Below are positions 26,601 through 33,790 of a stretch of DNA of 64,000 nt, one piece after another. Position 1 is the first letter of the stretch, and each line of letters starts with the position of its first letter. Origin of the DNA: Owenia fusiformis. Lineage: Eukaryota > Annelida > Polychaeta > Sabellida > Oweniidae. Both the position numbers and the translations under genes were made by a program. The notes beneath the pieces are model-generated. The model was not told the origin of the DNA and searched no databases. It was given only the letters and a program-made list of their open reading frames with translations. The stretch lies in assembly GCA_903813345.2 (NCBI GenBank), contig CAIIXF020000011.1:6408571-6472570 (forward strand), given 5' to 3'.

Positions 26601-29600
26601 AATTAACAAGTTATAGGGGTCTAAAGATGGAAAATCGAAAAAAAAGTTTTGTCAAAAAGTGTGTGTCACATGACATGGGATGTCATATTCCGAGTCACTG
26701 ATGGGTGTCATATTTTTTAATGTTCTCAAAGTATACAAAAAAGGTATTATTAATCTGAAAACCAAATGTAAATAGCATGATTGGTTCAATTTTTATAACA
26801 AAAACAACAAAATGTGTTTTTTTTATCATAAAAAAAGTATTTGTTTGAAGTTTTCATTTCAAGTGTATCAGGGTTGGGACCACAAATATCTTTTAAAATA
26901 TGCAGCAAAAAATCTGAAAAATCTACTTATATGTGTAAAATTGGCTAAGAAAGGCAATGAAATCATTTTCAAATTGATAGGTTGAATGATTAAAAAGTTA
27001 TAGGGGTCTAAAGATGAAAAAAACTTTAAAAAATGTCAAAAAGTATATGTTATAATTGTCATATGACACAGTATGTTATTATATGTTGTCACTGATAGTT
27101 GTCAAATCTTTTTTACCTTAAAGAAGACTAAAAAGATATAAATATTCTGGAAACTACAAGCAGATAGCATGACTGGTTCAGTTTTTATGACTAAAACAAA
27201 AAATAAGGTATATTTTGGTTATACATAATAAATATTTTAAAATTCTGTTTAGTCAAGTATATTGATCAATTCATTCAAAATCATATTCTACAGCTAAGAT
27301 GGTGTGAGGAATATTTTTATCTTGATGCAAAACTCAGACTTTGCCTCTTTATTTACATGTAAGTTAAGCAGCATGAATAAATAAATCAAGAAGTACGAAG
27401 GCTATTTATTTCGACATTTATAATTTAGGTATCATGATTTAGGTATGACTTATCTTGTTCCTCTCTAACATAACAAGTTACCTTAAGATCTTTTTGATGG
27501 GCAGCAAGAGCAATGAGACTACTACTAAGTATTATTTGGCTCTCAGAATTTGCCTCCCAAATAATACCTGCAAATATAGAGATCAACTTGTGCCTCCTTA
27601 GTAATAAACAATTATCTAATAATCATCATGTGCTGTTCAAGACAAGTAGGAATGCTTGTAGAAATGAGTAGCATGATCAATAAGAAGTCTAATTTAGATG
27701 TGCCTCTTTATGAAAATTCTGTATTTTCAAAAAGTTTAAGTCAAGTAAATGGCTCAAAATATTGCTGATGCAAAAATTTAATTCTCAAACATTGAAACAC
27801 CTTTTGATTAAATGTTGCCTTTTTGATGAGTAGCAAGAGCGATGTGATTATTTTTGCCTCTTTTATATCTTGAATAAATACAAATGTAAAGGCCAATGTG
27901 TGCCTTTAAATGATGGTTATCAATCTCAATTATAATTGTGAGTCACTCCAATCAATTAGAAATAGATGTGCAGCTGGTAAGTATTTCTTCAAGCAGAAGC
28001 ATAATGTACCTCTTTAAGAAAATCAGATTATGCCTCTTTAACTTCCCAAAAGTTCTAATTTTGGATTAATCCACAACATCATGCAAAATAAGGAATTTGA
28101 ATCATATTTAGTTTCTTATATTATCATTTAAGTGATATATGATAAGACTAACAAACGTTATTAAACAATTAAGTTCAAGGGTAGTTCAAATAGGCTGAAG
28201 TGAATTTGACCCTATTATCGCCCACTTCCGGAAGTCACGTTTTTGCAAAAAAATTATTACTTTCTTCTGCTTTCCTGATCAAATAAATGTGATACAGTCT
28301 GACCTTAAGATAAATTTATAAAGGTAGGTAGCATATATATTAAACCAAATATGCTGACAGACTTGCATAAATCATGGCCAAAAGACTGACTGAGTGACTG
28401 ATCTTGAACATGACAAAATGGCGGAAGTAGAACCAAAACAATATGGCGGAAGTAGCTTGAATTTTTTTAAATCGTTGGTGCATTTGGGTGCACTTGATTT
28501 TTGTATTTATTTTTTGTAATTTTGAAAGAAAGGTGATTTTTCTTGCGATTGAGCTTTTGAACGGTGTTTGAACGGGAGTCAAACAATGTGCGATAGTTCA
28601 GTCAAAAATATGCTCCACTTCAAACTCAATTTCGAATAATTATAAGCGTTTATTTGGGCAAAATTGTAAAAAAATGAAATATTTCACATGTTATTACTTC
28701 ATTTCGATGTATTGAGAGTAATTATCTGTCCCATTATTATTCAAAAAACGGTCATCAAAACTTGGGTGAATTGCCAATGTCAACAAAAATTTTCGAAAAT
28801 GGCGGCGAAAATGGTTTCACCTCTCTTATATTTTGCTTCATAACAATCAGCACAAGACAGGTTACGCTACATATTAAATACCCAATGGTAAATCTTTGAT
28901 TAGAGTCCATTTCACTGCTTCAGTTCATCAGTAGAACGGCAAAAATAAGAAATTGGGAGACCATTGTGCAATAATATATGGAAAAGTATATTCATAATGT
29001 ACATGAATGACATTTGTATATTTCAGATTTTTTAGTTTTTTGTGCAATAAGCCTGTGCCGTCTTGTAATTTGAAGAATTTCAGCCATGTTAATCTTATTG
29101 AAAATAACATGGCAGAGAAACATCCAAATATAAGAGGCCACACACTTTATAAGCCAAACTAGAAGCAATCCAAGATATACAAATGTCATTCATGTACATT
29201 ATGAATATACTTTTCCATATATTATTGCACAATGGTCTCCCAATTTCTTATTTTTGCCGTTCTATTGACGAACTGAAGCAGTGAAATGGACTCTAATTAT
29301 TAATTTGAGACCAATTTCATGAAATTGGGTGCAATAGTTTATTGTAAAATAAATTGTAAAGTTTCATAATTTAACATGTGAACAGATACGAGCTGAAAAT
29401 AAGCCTCAACCTCTGTGGTCCCTACTGTCACTGTGCAGTGTGTACAAAAAAATCAGTCAAGCAGGCCACTCAAATTGTACATTAGTTTACTCGATAATGG
29501 TTGAATACCAGGAAAATCCACTTACTTTGTTATCCCAGCTACCTGTGGCAAACACATCAGAACGTTGTAAAGAATGGTCAGATGCCGGACACCATCTTAT

Positions 29601-29645
29601 TTTGCTGATTTTCTGGGATACGAACTTTGCAAAAACGTCAGCCAT
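5399..29645 (-). CDS. Nup43: Nucleoporin Nup43 (gene span, 8 exons)
   Basis: Nup43 is a WD40 beta-propeller subunit of the Nup107-160 (Y) complex, the scaffold of nuclear pores that also sits at kinetochores. The coding exons, in order, are 29645-29526, 23664-23557, 23034-22960, 13890-13725, 11559-11427, 10813-10662, 7739-7629 and 5622-5399. All use GT-AG borders and all phases agree. They total 1089 nt (362 residues plus stop), against 380 for human Nup43. Recognisable stretches are AKFVSQKISK near the N-terminus, ATGSWDN, TVGEDGRI, VNSIGQLKVWDLRQ, GERTPLHCV, ATGGQDGKLNIWD, LFSCSEDGSVWHWD and LLCGTDNETIY near the C-terminus. Introns 6 and 7 carry tandem copies of the following exon's acceptor. 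Intron 3 holds two opposite-strand genes, and intron 1 a 2.9-kb transposon-like insertion. Confidence 0.95.
5623..6265 (-). repeat. 129-bp array repeating the Nup43 exon 8 acceptor, in frame
   Basis: The word TATCAAG recurs at 5521, 5650, 5779, 5908, 6037 and 6166, exactly 129 bp apart. On the minus strand each unit contains TATATTTACAG (TTTATAG in the copy nearest the exon, TTTTAG in the farthest) followed by the first ~100 nt of exon 8, up to the codons for LDIT, then the intron end again. Since 129 = 43 x 3, the frame is open across the array. One unit adds a 43-residue segment, and the intron piece reads PFYFIFT. Confidence 0.95.
6266..7628. other. rest of Nup43 intron 7
   Basis: It contains degenerate CGGTTCGGTTT-like words (6365-6450), which recall low-complexity transposon ends. 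It also contains the perfect-type palindrome at 6708-6769. The rest is AT-rich with no exon I can support. Confidence 0.5.
6708..6769. repeat. 62-bp near-perfect palindrome
   Basis: Arms AATACACCAAGTAAAGAGAT and ATCTCTTTACTTGGTGTATT meet with no spacer, and pairing extends outwards through AAGAT(C/G)GAGT. It would form a 30-bp cruciform stem, probably a tiny hairpin transposon relic. Confidence 0.85.
7629..7739 (-). CDS. Nup43: Nup43 exon 7
   Basis: 111 nt. It reads (M)WELKFHPTSPDNLF, then SCSEDGSVWHWDGTTGN, with donor GTAGGT. The true acceptor (TTATTTTAG at 7740-7748) is the copy closest to the exon body. Fifteen further copies of this acceptor plus the first ~41 nt of the exon follow upstream (7741-9300). 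Only the proximal copy continues into the rest of the exon, so only it gives an intact product. Confidence 0.93.
7740..9300 (-). repeat. 101/103-bp array repeating the Nup43 exon 7 acceptor
   Basis: The word ACTCCCACAC (or ACTCTCACAC) recurs 16 times from 7731 to 9258, with spacings of either 101 or 103 bp. Longer units have CTGTTTATGAGCAG where shorter ones have CTGGATGAGCAG. Read on the minus strand, each unit is intron end ATCTTATTTTAG, then exon-7 sequence TGTGGGAGTTGAAGTTCCAC onward for about 41 nt, then back to about 60 nt of intron. The periods are not multiples of three, so inclusion of extra units would shift the frame. Confidence 0.95.
9412..10022. mobile_element. MITE rich in TTACGAA words (first of two abutting)
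   Basis: Terminal inverted repeats of about 40 bp: GTTTTTGTACCGTTCGTAGT at 9422 faces its exact reverse complement near 9992-10011. The inner part repeats TTACGAA/TTCGTAA many times, interrupted by an ordinary AT-rich core (9600-9830). There is no transposase. It lies in Nup43 intron 6. Confidence 0.8.
10020..10590. mobile_element. second MITE rich in TTACGAA words
   Basis: Starts CTGGGGGTCATTAACAGAA and ends with its reverse complement. Pairing continues through TTTCGCAAAGTTACGAAT. The right subterminal part is the reverse complement of the left part of the neighbouring element, so they are related despite different tips. The core carries TGACGTCA-type words. Confidence 0.8.
10662..10813 (-). 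CDS. Nup43: Nup43 exon 6
   Basis: 152 nt between acceptor TTTTCAG and donor GTAAGT. It reads TGERTPLHCVSNHPNQPHIV, then ATGGQDGKLNIWDMRQEK, the best conserved blade of the protein. It ends with one base that joins TG from exon 7 to give the Met of MWELKFHP. Confidence 0.95.
11427..11559 (-). CDS. Nup43: Nup43 exon 5
   Basis: The acceptor is TTTCAG and the donor GTGAGT. It reads NADSSSMNGVAYLKQFEIV followed by TVNSIGQLKVWDLRQ, a nearly unchanged Nup43 blade. The exon enters in phase 1 and leaves in phase 2. Confidence 0.95.
12362..12631. mobile_element. inverted-repeat element enclosing three tandem palindromes
   Basis: Outer arms ATTATCCTACACTTAGTGTA and its imperfect complement end at 12631. 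Inside, at 12438-12466, 12467-12495 and 12508-12536, the 28-29-bp palindrome CGGAGGATATCGTGACGATA-TACTCCG is repeated three times. Confidence 0.75.
12638..12771. mobile_element. 134-bp hairpin element
   Basis: Near-complete foldback. ATCCTATGATTTT pairs with AAAATCATAGGAT, GGTGATATTGATAT with ATATCAATATCACC, and the loop is GCACTCGTTCGCTTCGCTCT-CTCGTGC. No coding capacity. Confidence 0.8.
12833..13004 (+). repeat. 'GCACCCACTTG' family repeat, copy
   Basis: Bounded by AGTGATCTCC and GGGGAGATCA. The body reads AAGTGGGTGCAAAATTCTCA and GGTGGGTGCTGCGCCCACTT. Related copies lie at 13975-14110, 14375-14567 and 40195-40412 (opposite orientation). It is a dispersed non-autonomous element with GTGATCTC-type ends. 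Confidence 0.7.
13230..13478. mobile_element. MITE with CTGGCAGATCCA ends
   Basis: The left end CTGGCAGATCC and right end GGATCTGCCAG are inverted repeats. The body is made of GGGCC/GGCCC words (GGGCCCGGGCCC, TTGGGCC). It lies between Nup43 exons 5 and 4. No reading frame of interest. Confidence 0.75.
13725..13890 (-). CDS. Nup43: Nup43 exon 4
   Basis: 55 codons plus one base, from VLKAVNSWDN to RDPVRTI, with donor GTATGT. It contains TVGEDGRIHILNIEQ, a WD-type strand, and aligns with TVGEDGRINLF in human. The acceptor is TTATAAAG, chosen because it keeps phase 0 after exon 3. A second AAAG 10 bp further in would break the frame. Confidence 0.93.
14375..14567 (+). repeat. 'GCACCCACTTG' family repeat, copy
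   Basis: Same family as 12833-13004: GGTTGCAAAATTCTCAATTT at one end, GTGGGTGTTCGCCCACTTGA and GGGAGATCACTGAT at the other. A partial copy precedes it at about 13975-14110. Confidence 0.7.
15778..16353 (+). CDS. Secreted cysteine-rich protein A, nested in Nup43 intron 3
   Basis: A 191-residue frame. ATG is at 15778, 22 bp after an acceptor (TTTATTTCAG at 15746-15755), so an upstream non-coding exon is likely. AATAAA follows the stop at 16484. Residues 7-20 form a hydrophobic core of a signal peptide after two arginines, and the mature part starts near SLPPGPDH. It has twelve cysteines (63, 87, 88, 103, 107, 127, 151, 162, 172, 173, 184, 188) and one N-glycosylation site (NIT, 94-96). Key words are INPGKACCMIEF, MECRKDC, WSHEALIEEG, RRQKYFKNC and ELPAYIC. 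The gene at 21899-22450 is its paralogue and shares ten cysteine positions. I do not recognise the family; a secreted effector, ligand or structural role are all open. Confidence 0.8.
   Translation: MFLIRRAALLYSTLLLGIQFVRLRTTQSLPPGPDHSITGTETDIHFGGLGFATFKDPVPIQNCKLHFIYENAPTKTKKYVINPGKACCMIEFVNITRIGKMECRKDCSDYSKFDFLDKPPRITSFECKEPDSPRDWSHEALIEEGILKFNCDSRRKIIGKQCLRRQKYFKNCCYLSYELPAYICDFECMRK
16484..16489 (+). terminator. polyadenylation signal of protein A gene
   Basis: AATAAA followed by an A-run, 130 bp after the stop codon. No other exon-like sequence intervenes. Confidence 0.6.
16796..16878 (+). mobile_element. one end of a pogo/Tigger-like MITE
   Basis: Starts TACAGTAAAACCTGTAGAGG and continues with repeated GTTCCACTTGGGAGGT words. 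The opposite end is missing. It belongs with the more complete elements at 51791, 52013 and 53240. Confidence 0.55.
17480..17870 (+). repeat. long copy of the dispersed 'gtcacca' repeat
   Basis: It extends the short family version with a block of GACCTT/AAGGTC words and AACTTGTAGATGATTT repeated twice (17567 and 17689). It ends in TTTCACCACTTTTTGGTGGT-GACATAA, a terminal stem. The reverse-oriented copy at 34974-35310 has the same order of parts. Confidence 0.75.
18502..18620. mobile_element. 119-bp hairpin element
   Basis: AGAGCAGGTGTAATATCATC faces GATGATATTACACCTGCTCT. Inside, CTAGGCACAAA pairs with TTTGTGCCTAG. It is an almost complete foldback with a short loop. Confidence 0.85.
18723..18918. 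mobile_element. MITE with CAGGCCTGTAGCCAG ends and 5-bp duplication
   Basis: Left end CAGGCCTGTAGCCAG, right end CTGGCTATGGGCCTG. It is flanked by CTATT on both sides, a 5-bp target duplication. The inside has facing GGGGTTCAC/GAACCCC words and a C-run. Relatives: about 52236-52396, 62897-63048 and the large 60346-61948. Confidence 0.8.
19318..19470 (+). repeat. dispersed 'gtcacca' repeat, copy
   Basis: ATTAACATGGAAAATATCAC, then CCAAAC words, then GAGACTATAACAATATGTCAC and a GGTGATTACAT end. Same family as 5073-5202. Confidence 0.7.
20500..21230 (+). repeat. about 163-bp tandem repeat, 4.5 units
   Basis: AGACAAGACTTTAC or a close variant recurs near 20521, 20687, 20846, 21007 and 21168. 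Each unit carries AAAATCCAAAATGGCTGCCT, AACATTTACCCAGAATGCC, AGAATCATCCCTGAAAAT and AAATTGATCCACCAAACGG. A related tail continues to about 21690 (TATCCCTGAAAATTTGAAGG), followed by the GGAC/AGAC run. This looks like a dispersed repeat whose central part amplified. Confidence 0.85.
21692..21745. repeat. (GGACAGAC)n microsatellite
   Basis: Runs of GGACAGACAGAC following GAAAACTGCCGGACGTAC. It closes the repeat element that starts near 20500. No coding role. Confidence 0.9.
21899..22450 (+). CDS. Secreted cysteine-rich protein B, paralogue of A
   Basis: 183 residues from the ATG at 21899, nine bases after acceptor TCTATTTCAG (ends 21889). An in-frame ATG at 21866 lies in the presumed intron and was not chosen. 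MTLLLFYSLCILVQASIVIS is a clear signal peptide, and the mature protein starts ELPPPPG (SLPPGP in A). Cysteines are at 56, 81, 82, 99, 103, 120, 146, 153, 164 and 175, and all ten align with A. Shared words are IINPNEACCIVKF (A: VINPGKACCMIEF), ICQKVC (A: ECRKDC), WSFKTLMEDNKLHFQC, RKYFENYC-like and LPDFMC. AATAAA occurs 12 bp after the stop. Family unknown to me. Gene order and spacing suggest a local duplication inside the intron. Confidence 0.82.
   Translation: MTLLLFYSLCILVQASIVISELPPPPGANLYDDYNGHHNTGLFKFLMSTSLRSSHCAIGFTYNDGMNIRDRDRIINPNEACCIVKFTDIGQSEIDDIICQKVCKLERFGEEYTEDNTFWCNLPLEAVSKIWSFKTLMEDNKLHFQCSDEKTLCRDRKYFFENYCTLRINLPDFMCSQANVIEK
22462..22467 (+). terminator. polyadenylation signal of protein B gene
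   Basis: AATAAA, 12 bp after the TAA stop. This is unusually close and implies a very short 3' untranslated region if used. Confidence 0.5.
22960..23034 (-). CDS. Nup43: Nup43 exon 3
   Basis: 25 codons in phase 0 (YVNGQNLVSASSRGTITCYR...), between acceptor TTTATAG and donor GTGAGT. It matches the blade segment that reads IVAASSTGCVTVF in human. It is too short to be found by reading-frame length and was placed by homology and phase. Confidence 0.9.
23149..23241. repeat. imperfect inverted repeat in Nup43 intron 2
   Basis: CTGTATTGCTATAGAGATTG-TCCCC faces GGGGACAATCTCATTAGCAA-TACAG, about 45 bp apart. It is probably a short foldback transposon relic, and it fills much of the 522-bp intron. 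Confidence 0.65.
23557..23664 (-). CDS. Nup43: Nup43 exon 2
   Basis: 36 codons in phase 0, starting KNHISLWQV after acceptor TTTTCAG and ending HNGDVTDLA before donor GTAAGG. It corresponds to the first propeller blade (YISLW and HHGDVMDL in human). The acidic linker EESETALEPQ between them is a surface loop that varies in the family. Confidence 0.93.
23665..25292. other. first part of Nup43 intron 1, no recognised element
   Basis: Mixed unique-looking sequence. Two short open frames occur on opposite strands at 24676-25013. They lack splice context, a signal peptide or a familiar motif, and I do not call them genes. The CTCGAGATTTA word is repeated at 24907 and 24920. Confidence 0.4.
25293..26026. 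mobile_element. 734-bp element with 153-bp terminal inverted repeats
   Basis: Left arm 25293-25445 and right arm 25874-26026 are near-identical inverted copies. They start CTAAAGATAAAACACAAATT and end inside at GTCGTGTTTGGCTG...TGCC. The middle has CACGTGACTGATCATGTGAC words and two copies of AACGAAA(A)CTGCTAAATTGTA. No transposase frame is present, so it is non-autonomous. Confidence 0.85.
26489..29423. mobile_element. 2.9-kb transposon-like insertion in Nup43 intron 1
   Basis: Ends AGGGACCACGGAGG and CCTCTGTGGTCCCT form 14-bp terminal inverted repeats with one mismatch. Both flanks carry ACTGTCACT (26480-26488 and 29424-29432), a 9-bp target duplication, which fits Mutator-like or possibly hAT elements. 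Two diverged copies of a ~380-bp block start at 26489 and about 26872 (shared: AGTTATAGGGGTCTAAAGAT). A 399-bp foldback element sits at 28899-29297. Between 27300 and 28050 TGCCTCTTTA-like words recur about nine times. No transposase was recognised. Confidence 0.8.
28899..29297. mobile_element. foldback element with 123-bp arms
   Basis: Arms 28899-29021 and 29175-29297 are near-perfect inverted repeats. The left starts ATTAGAGTCCATTTCACTGC and contains CATGAATGACATTTGTATAT. The loop is 153 bp. It is nested near the right end of the 2.9-kb insertion. Confidence 0.88.
29526..29645 (-). CDS. Nup43: Nup43 exon 1 (start codon)
   Basis: It encodes 40 residues from MADVFAKFVSQKISK to ATGSWDNK and ends at donor GTAAGT. 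The start is set by alignment with the known Nup43 N-terminus (AKFVSQKISK directly follows the first few residues). An in-frame ATG further upstream would read through the transposon junction and is not supported. Confidence 0.95.
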
Positions 29646-29707
29646 CTTTAATTTACCGCGAACATCCGGGTAATCAGTGCACTGAACGAAATATAAATCC
29701 AATGAAT
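29646..29707. promoter_or_regulatory. Nup43 side of a split bidirectional promoter
   Basis: The 62 bp between the Nup43 ATG and the 7.4-kb insertion, ending in the target duplication CAATGAAT. On the minus strand it contains ACCCGGATGT, resembling an ETS site. With 37115-37351 it would make a ~0.3-kb shared promoter. The promoter role is inferred from position. Confidence 0.5.
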
Positions 29708-30949
29708 GGGTGTTACTAAATACCACCTAGGTGTCCCACACCTAGGTTAGTATGTATCCAACAGACTGACTAGGAGTCAGTCTGTTATGATGTACTACTT
29801 TCCTGTGGAAATTGCAGTGAAATTTTTTGCACAAAATTATCAATTAGAGGAATCATTTCTTCGATGAAATAAACATTACAAAATTTTAATTAAATAGTAA
29901 GGTACAATTAAAAGCAATAAAAAGTAACACAGCATATTGTCAAGTGGAAATAAAGCTAGCTGAAGTAACAAATGTGCAAATGAATTTTACCCAATCGGCC
30001 ATTTTGAATAGCACTTCCTATGTAAACAAATATTTAGAATTGCCAAACTTTAACATAGGTGCCTTATAGTCTGAATATAATTCAGACTAAATAGGATATA
30101 GTCTAACACCTAGGTGCCCCTTTCCAGGTGTCCCTTTTCAGGTGGCGGCGTGGGGCTTGGATATTGGTTGATTAGACTTTGATATAAGTCAAATAATAGT
30201 ACTAGAGTATGAATGGAGTTGTACTTTACTTGATGAGGTAAGAATAAAAGTAGTTTTGTGACATTTTAGAGAGAAAAAAGTATTTTTTTCGAGATTTTTT
30301 TCTGACGCCATGTTGCTTTCGGAAAATAAAAATTTCTCAACTTTTTATCAGCATTTCCAACACTGGTCTTTGTAATAACAAAACCAAAAGTTGTTGTATG
30401 TGTTCATCGTTATATCATTTATATGAGATGTTTACAACAAGTCTAAAAATTCAACTGTCTTGTCAAAGATGACCCAGGACCCTATCCTACAGATTTTCTC
30501 TATCAAAAGCCAGATATCAGTTCCTGGTCAGTTAGACTAATACTGTATCCTCTAGTCTGATATTGGATATAGACTAGGCAGCCAGTGTACATGTAAGTCA
30601 GAGATCCTGCTGTCAAGTCAGTTCAACGTTACCCTGCGCGCAGAGTGTAGTTATAAACTACACTCTGCCTAGTATCTGAGACTAACATAAATGTTAGTCT
30701 CAGCTAGTATAGACTACATGTATACTTCAGTTTAGCAACCCCGCCCCGAAGATTGGTGCCTGTGACAGCCCGGGTAATAAATAATTTCGGGTTTACGAAA
30801 AACACCGACCGCCGACCACCAACCAGTCACTCTCCACAGTTGGGTACATGTGGTCGGTGGTCGGCTGACGGTCTTTTTCATAAAGATGAAAAAATGCAAA
30901 ATTACATTTAGAAGTAAAACTAAAACTGGGAATCCAATGACTATAGTAC

Positions 30950-31042
30950 CTTTACTAGGTCGTGATTAGTTAGAAGACCAATTTCATCCTGTTTAGTCAC
31001 TTTGGAAAAAAACGCACGTAACATTGCATTAAGTTCGTTCAT
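30950..31042 (-). CDS. possible exon inside the 7.4-kb insertion (uncertain)
   Basis: 31 codons from ATG to a GTACTA donor-like site, reading MNELNAMLRAFFSKVTKQDE, then IGLLTNHDLVK. The composition looks like protein, and the frame is closed exactly by a GT. No matching next exon was found. It could be a leftover of the element's own gene or chance. Confidence 0.25.
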
Positions 31043-31726
31043 ATGAAACGCAATAACAAAAACACACAAACATCGTCGATGTTGACGTCGTAACGTTATG
31101 TTTGATTTCTCAGTTGTCAAACGTCAACTGGTAAAAACTACATTTGATATGACAAAAAAAACTTTCTAATGGTGTACTGAAATGGCAAGTCACTTTTAAT
31201 CCCGATAAGAGAACGCATGTAATATCGTGTTCAGTATTCAGTAGGCTATGACGATAACAAATCATTTTTGTTTCGAAATTGTTAAATTTCAGTAAAAAAT
31301 TAGGATAGATTCCCGTAGAAACGATAGATTGGTTAATGATAGGTTAGGACCTAAGGCAGGACAATTAATTGAGAGGAGACGGTCATGCCCAATTTGTTTG
31401 CTTGCCATTCGTTGCAAGGTACAAAATCGGTAAAATGAAAGAGTGAAGATGAAGCTTTCTTTTCAGAAGTGAAGTCAAACGAATGCAAAGGGTAGTTCAA
31501 CGTAATACACATGTGTGTCACCTGCGATCTCAACATCTCAGTTATGAGAGTGCTTTAAAGCTCAAATATTGTTATATATCATTTTGCTACTGTACCAAGA
31601 TACGACCACTTCCAAGTCAAGATTGTCCATTCATGAGTGCCTTGATAAGATCTACATTCTCTAAGTCATCATTTTTTTTAATAATTCAGTATTTGTGTAT
31701 CCTTATCATTCAATGTTCACTTTCAG

Positions 31727-31856
31727 CATTACAACTCGCCATCAAAGTGCTGTACAAAGTCCGATCCAAATGATGCTGAAATAGTAAAAGGCTGTGTGAA
31801 AGTGTTAGCTTGCCTCCATCCACCCAAGCTTTCCCCAAGACTAGAATCGTCATCAG
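31727..31856 (+). CDS. possible exon inside the 7.4-kb insertion (uncertain)
   Basis: After acceptor CACTTTCAG it reads HYNSPSKCCTKSDPNDAEIV and KGCVKVLACLHPPKLSPRL without a stop for 43 codons. It ends at a weak donor, GTTTGA. If joined to 32209 the frame ends after 17 more codons. No known domain. Confidence 0.22.
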
Positions 31857-32208
31857 GTTTGATATTAATGTTCAAATAATTATTGTTACTAGTTCCAGGC
31901 ATAACCTAAAAGAAGAAATTTCTAGTATCTATGTAAATTGTTCTAATACTGGATTTCATTTGATTGAACAGATTCCTCAATATTTCATTAAGTTTATAGT
32001 CTGATTGGATTTTGCTCTTGTAAATCCTGATATATGCCTCATGGTGTCATTGTGTATAACATGTAGCTATTTTGTAATAATATAACATAATATGTATAAT
32101 GATAATTTGTGAGAATGCACTTAAAAGTATCATTACTATAATTGTCAAAGTATAACCCAGTGGTCAAAACCCTTTCAAACAGATATGTTGATTTTTCTGT
32201 TATTTCAG

Positions 32209-32320
32209 CCAGAAGAGCAATTCAATGTTTTGGACACCACAACACAAAACAAGAAAGATGAACAGTGGTTTGTGCTGACTCATTTAAACCAGGCAACAAT
32301 AGTCTCAAAAATAACTAGAG
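32209..32320 (+). CDS. possible exon inside the 7.4-kb insertion (uncertain)
   Basis: Bounded by TTATTTCAG and GTAGGA. In phase 0 it reads PEEQFNVLDTTTQNKKDEQW and FVLTHLNQATIVSKITR; the other two frames have stops. The splice signals are good and the composition protein-like, but I do not recognise the sequence, and no consistent neighbour exon was found. Confidence 0.3.
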
Positions 32321-32390
32321 GTAGGATATAATATAATATTGTGATGTCATCAAGCTTAAGCAAGTTAACAAAAACAAAGAAAATCATTTT

Positions 32391-33790
32391 TCAACTTTAA
32401 TTTCTTTTTTTCCTGGTAAAGAAAGGTAATATAAAAAGAATTTCAAAAACAATATTCAATTTGAAAGATGTAACTTAAATAAAATCAATTTTAGAGATCA
32501 GTCCTACTGAACTCAATGTAAAATGTTCAAAACAGAAAAAATGCCTCTTACCCAAAATCATTCACTGGCTTTATTTTGGACATTCTAATGTTCTTTCCTT
32601 GTAATATACAAGGTGGCCCACTCTTTAGAAAAAAATCACTAAATTATTCCATGATTTCAACATTTTATGGTTATTTGCGTTTGATGGTTTGGTGAGCCTC
32701 TATAGCCTATAGAATGCTTTAGTGCAGTTGGAGTGAAATATAACAAAAATAAAAAATTCATTTTTCAACTTTGATTTTCCTTTTTCCTGGTAAAGAAATG
32801 TACAGTATTATAAAGATAATTTCAAAAACAATATTCAATTTGGAAGATGTAACTAAGAGAAAATCAATTTTAGGGATCGGTCCTACGGAACTCAATGTAA
32901 AATAATCAAAACTGAAAAAACGGCTCTTAGCCAAAATCATTGACTGGCTTTATTTTTGACTTTCTAATGTTCTTTTCTTGTAATATACAACATGGCGCAC
33001 TCTTTTGAAAAAAATCACTAAATTATTTCATGATTTCAACATTTTACGGTTATTTGCGTTTGATGGTTTGGTGAGCCTCTGTAGCCTATAGAATGCTAAT
33101 GCAGTTGGAGTGAAATATAACAAAAATAAAAAATTCATTTTTAATTCAACTTATATATTCCCTTTTCTTGGTTAAGAAATGTATTATAAAGATAATTTCA
33201 AAAATAATATTCAATTTGGAAGATGTAACTAAGAGAAAAGCAGTTTTAGGGATTGGTCCTACTGAACTCTTAATGTAAAATATTCAAAACTGAAAAAATG
33301 GCTCTTACCCAAAATCATTCACTGGCTTTATTTTTGACTTTCTAATGTTCTTTCCTTGTAATATACAACATGGCGCACTCATTTGAAAAAAAATCACTAA
33401 ATTATTTCATGATTTCAACATTTTACGGTTATTTGCATTTGATGGTTTGGTGAGCCTCTGTAGCCTATAGAATGCTAATGCAGTTGGAGTGAAATATAAC
33501 AAAAATAAAAAATTCATTTTTTCAACTTTGATTTTCCTTTTCCTAGTAAAGAAAAGTATTATATAAAGAATATCAAAAACAATATTCAATTTAGAAGATG
33601 TAACTTAGAAAAAATCAATTTTAGGGATCTGATCTCAATGTAAAATGTTCAAAACTGAAAAAACGGCTCTAACCCAAAACCATTCGCTGGCTTTATTTTT
33701 GACATTCTAATGTTCTTTCCTTGTAATACAACAACATTTTTCAACTTTGATTTTCCTTTTTCCCAGTAAAGAATCCAATCAAAGCAAAAT
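32391..33790 (+). repeat. about 375-bp tandem repeat, 3.5 units
   Basis: The word TCAACTT recurs at 32391, 32765, 33146, 33532 and 33741 (last unit shortened). Each unit contains ATTCAATTTGGAAGATGTAA, TCAATTTTAGGGATCGGTCC, TTTTTGACTTTCTAATGTTC and GTTATTTGCGTTTGATGGTT. It lies inside the 7.4-kb insertion. Confidence 0.9.
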
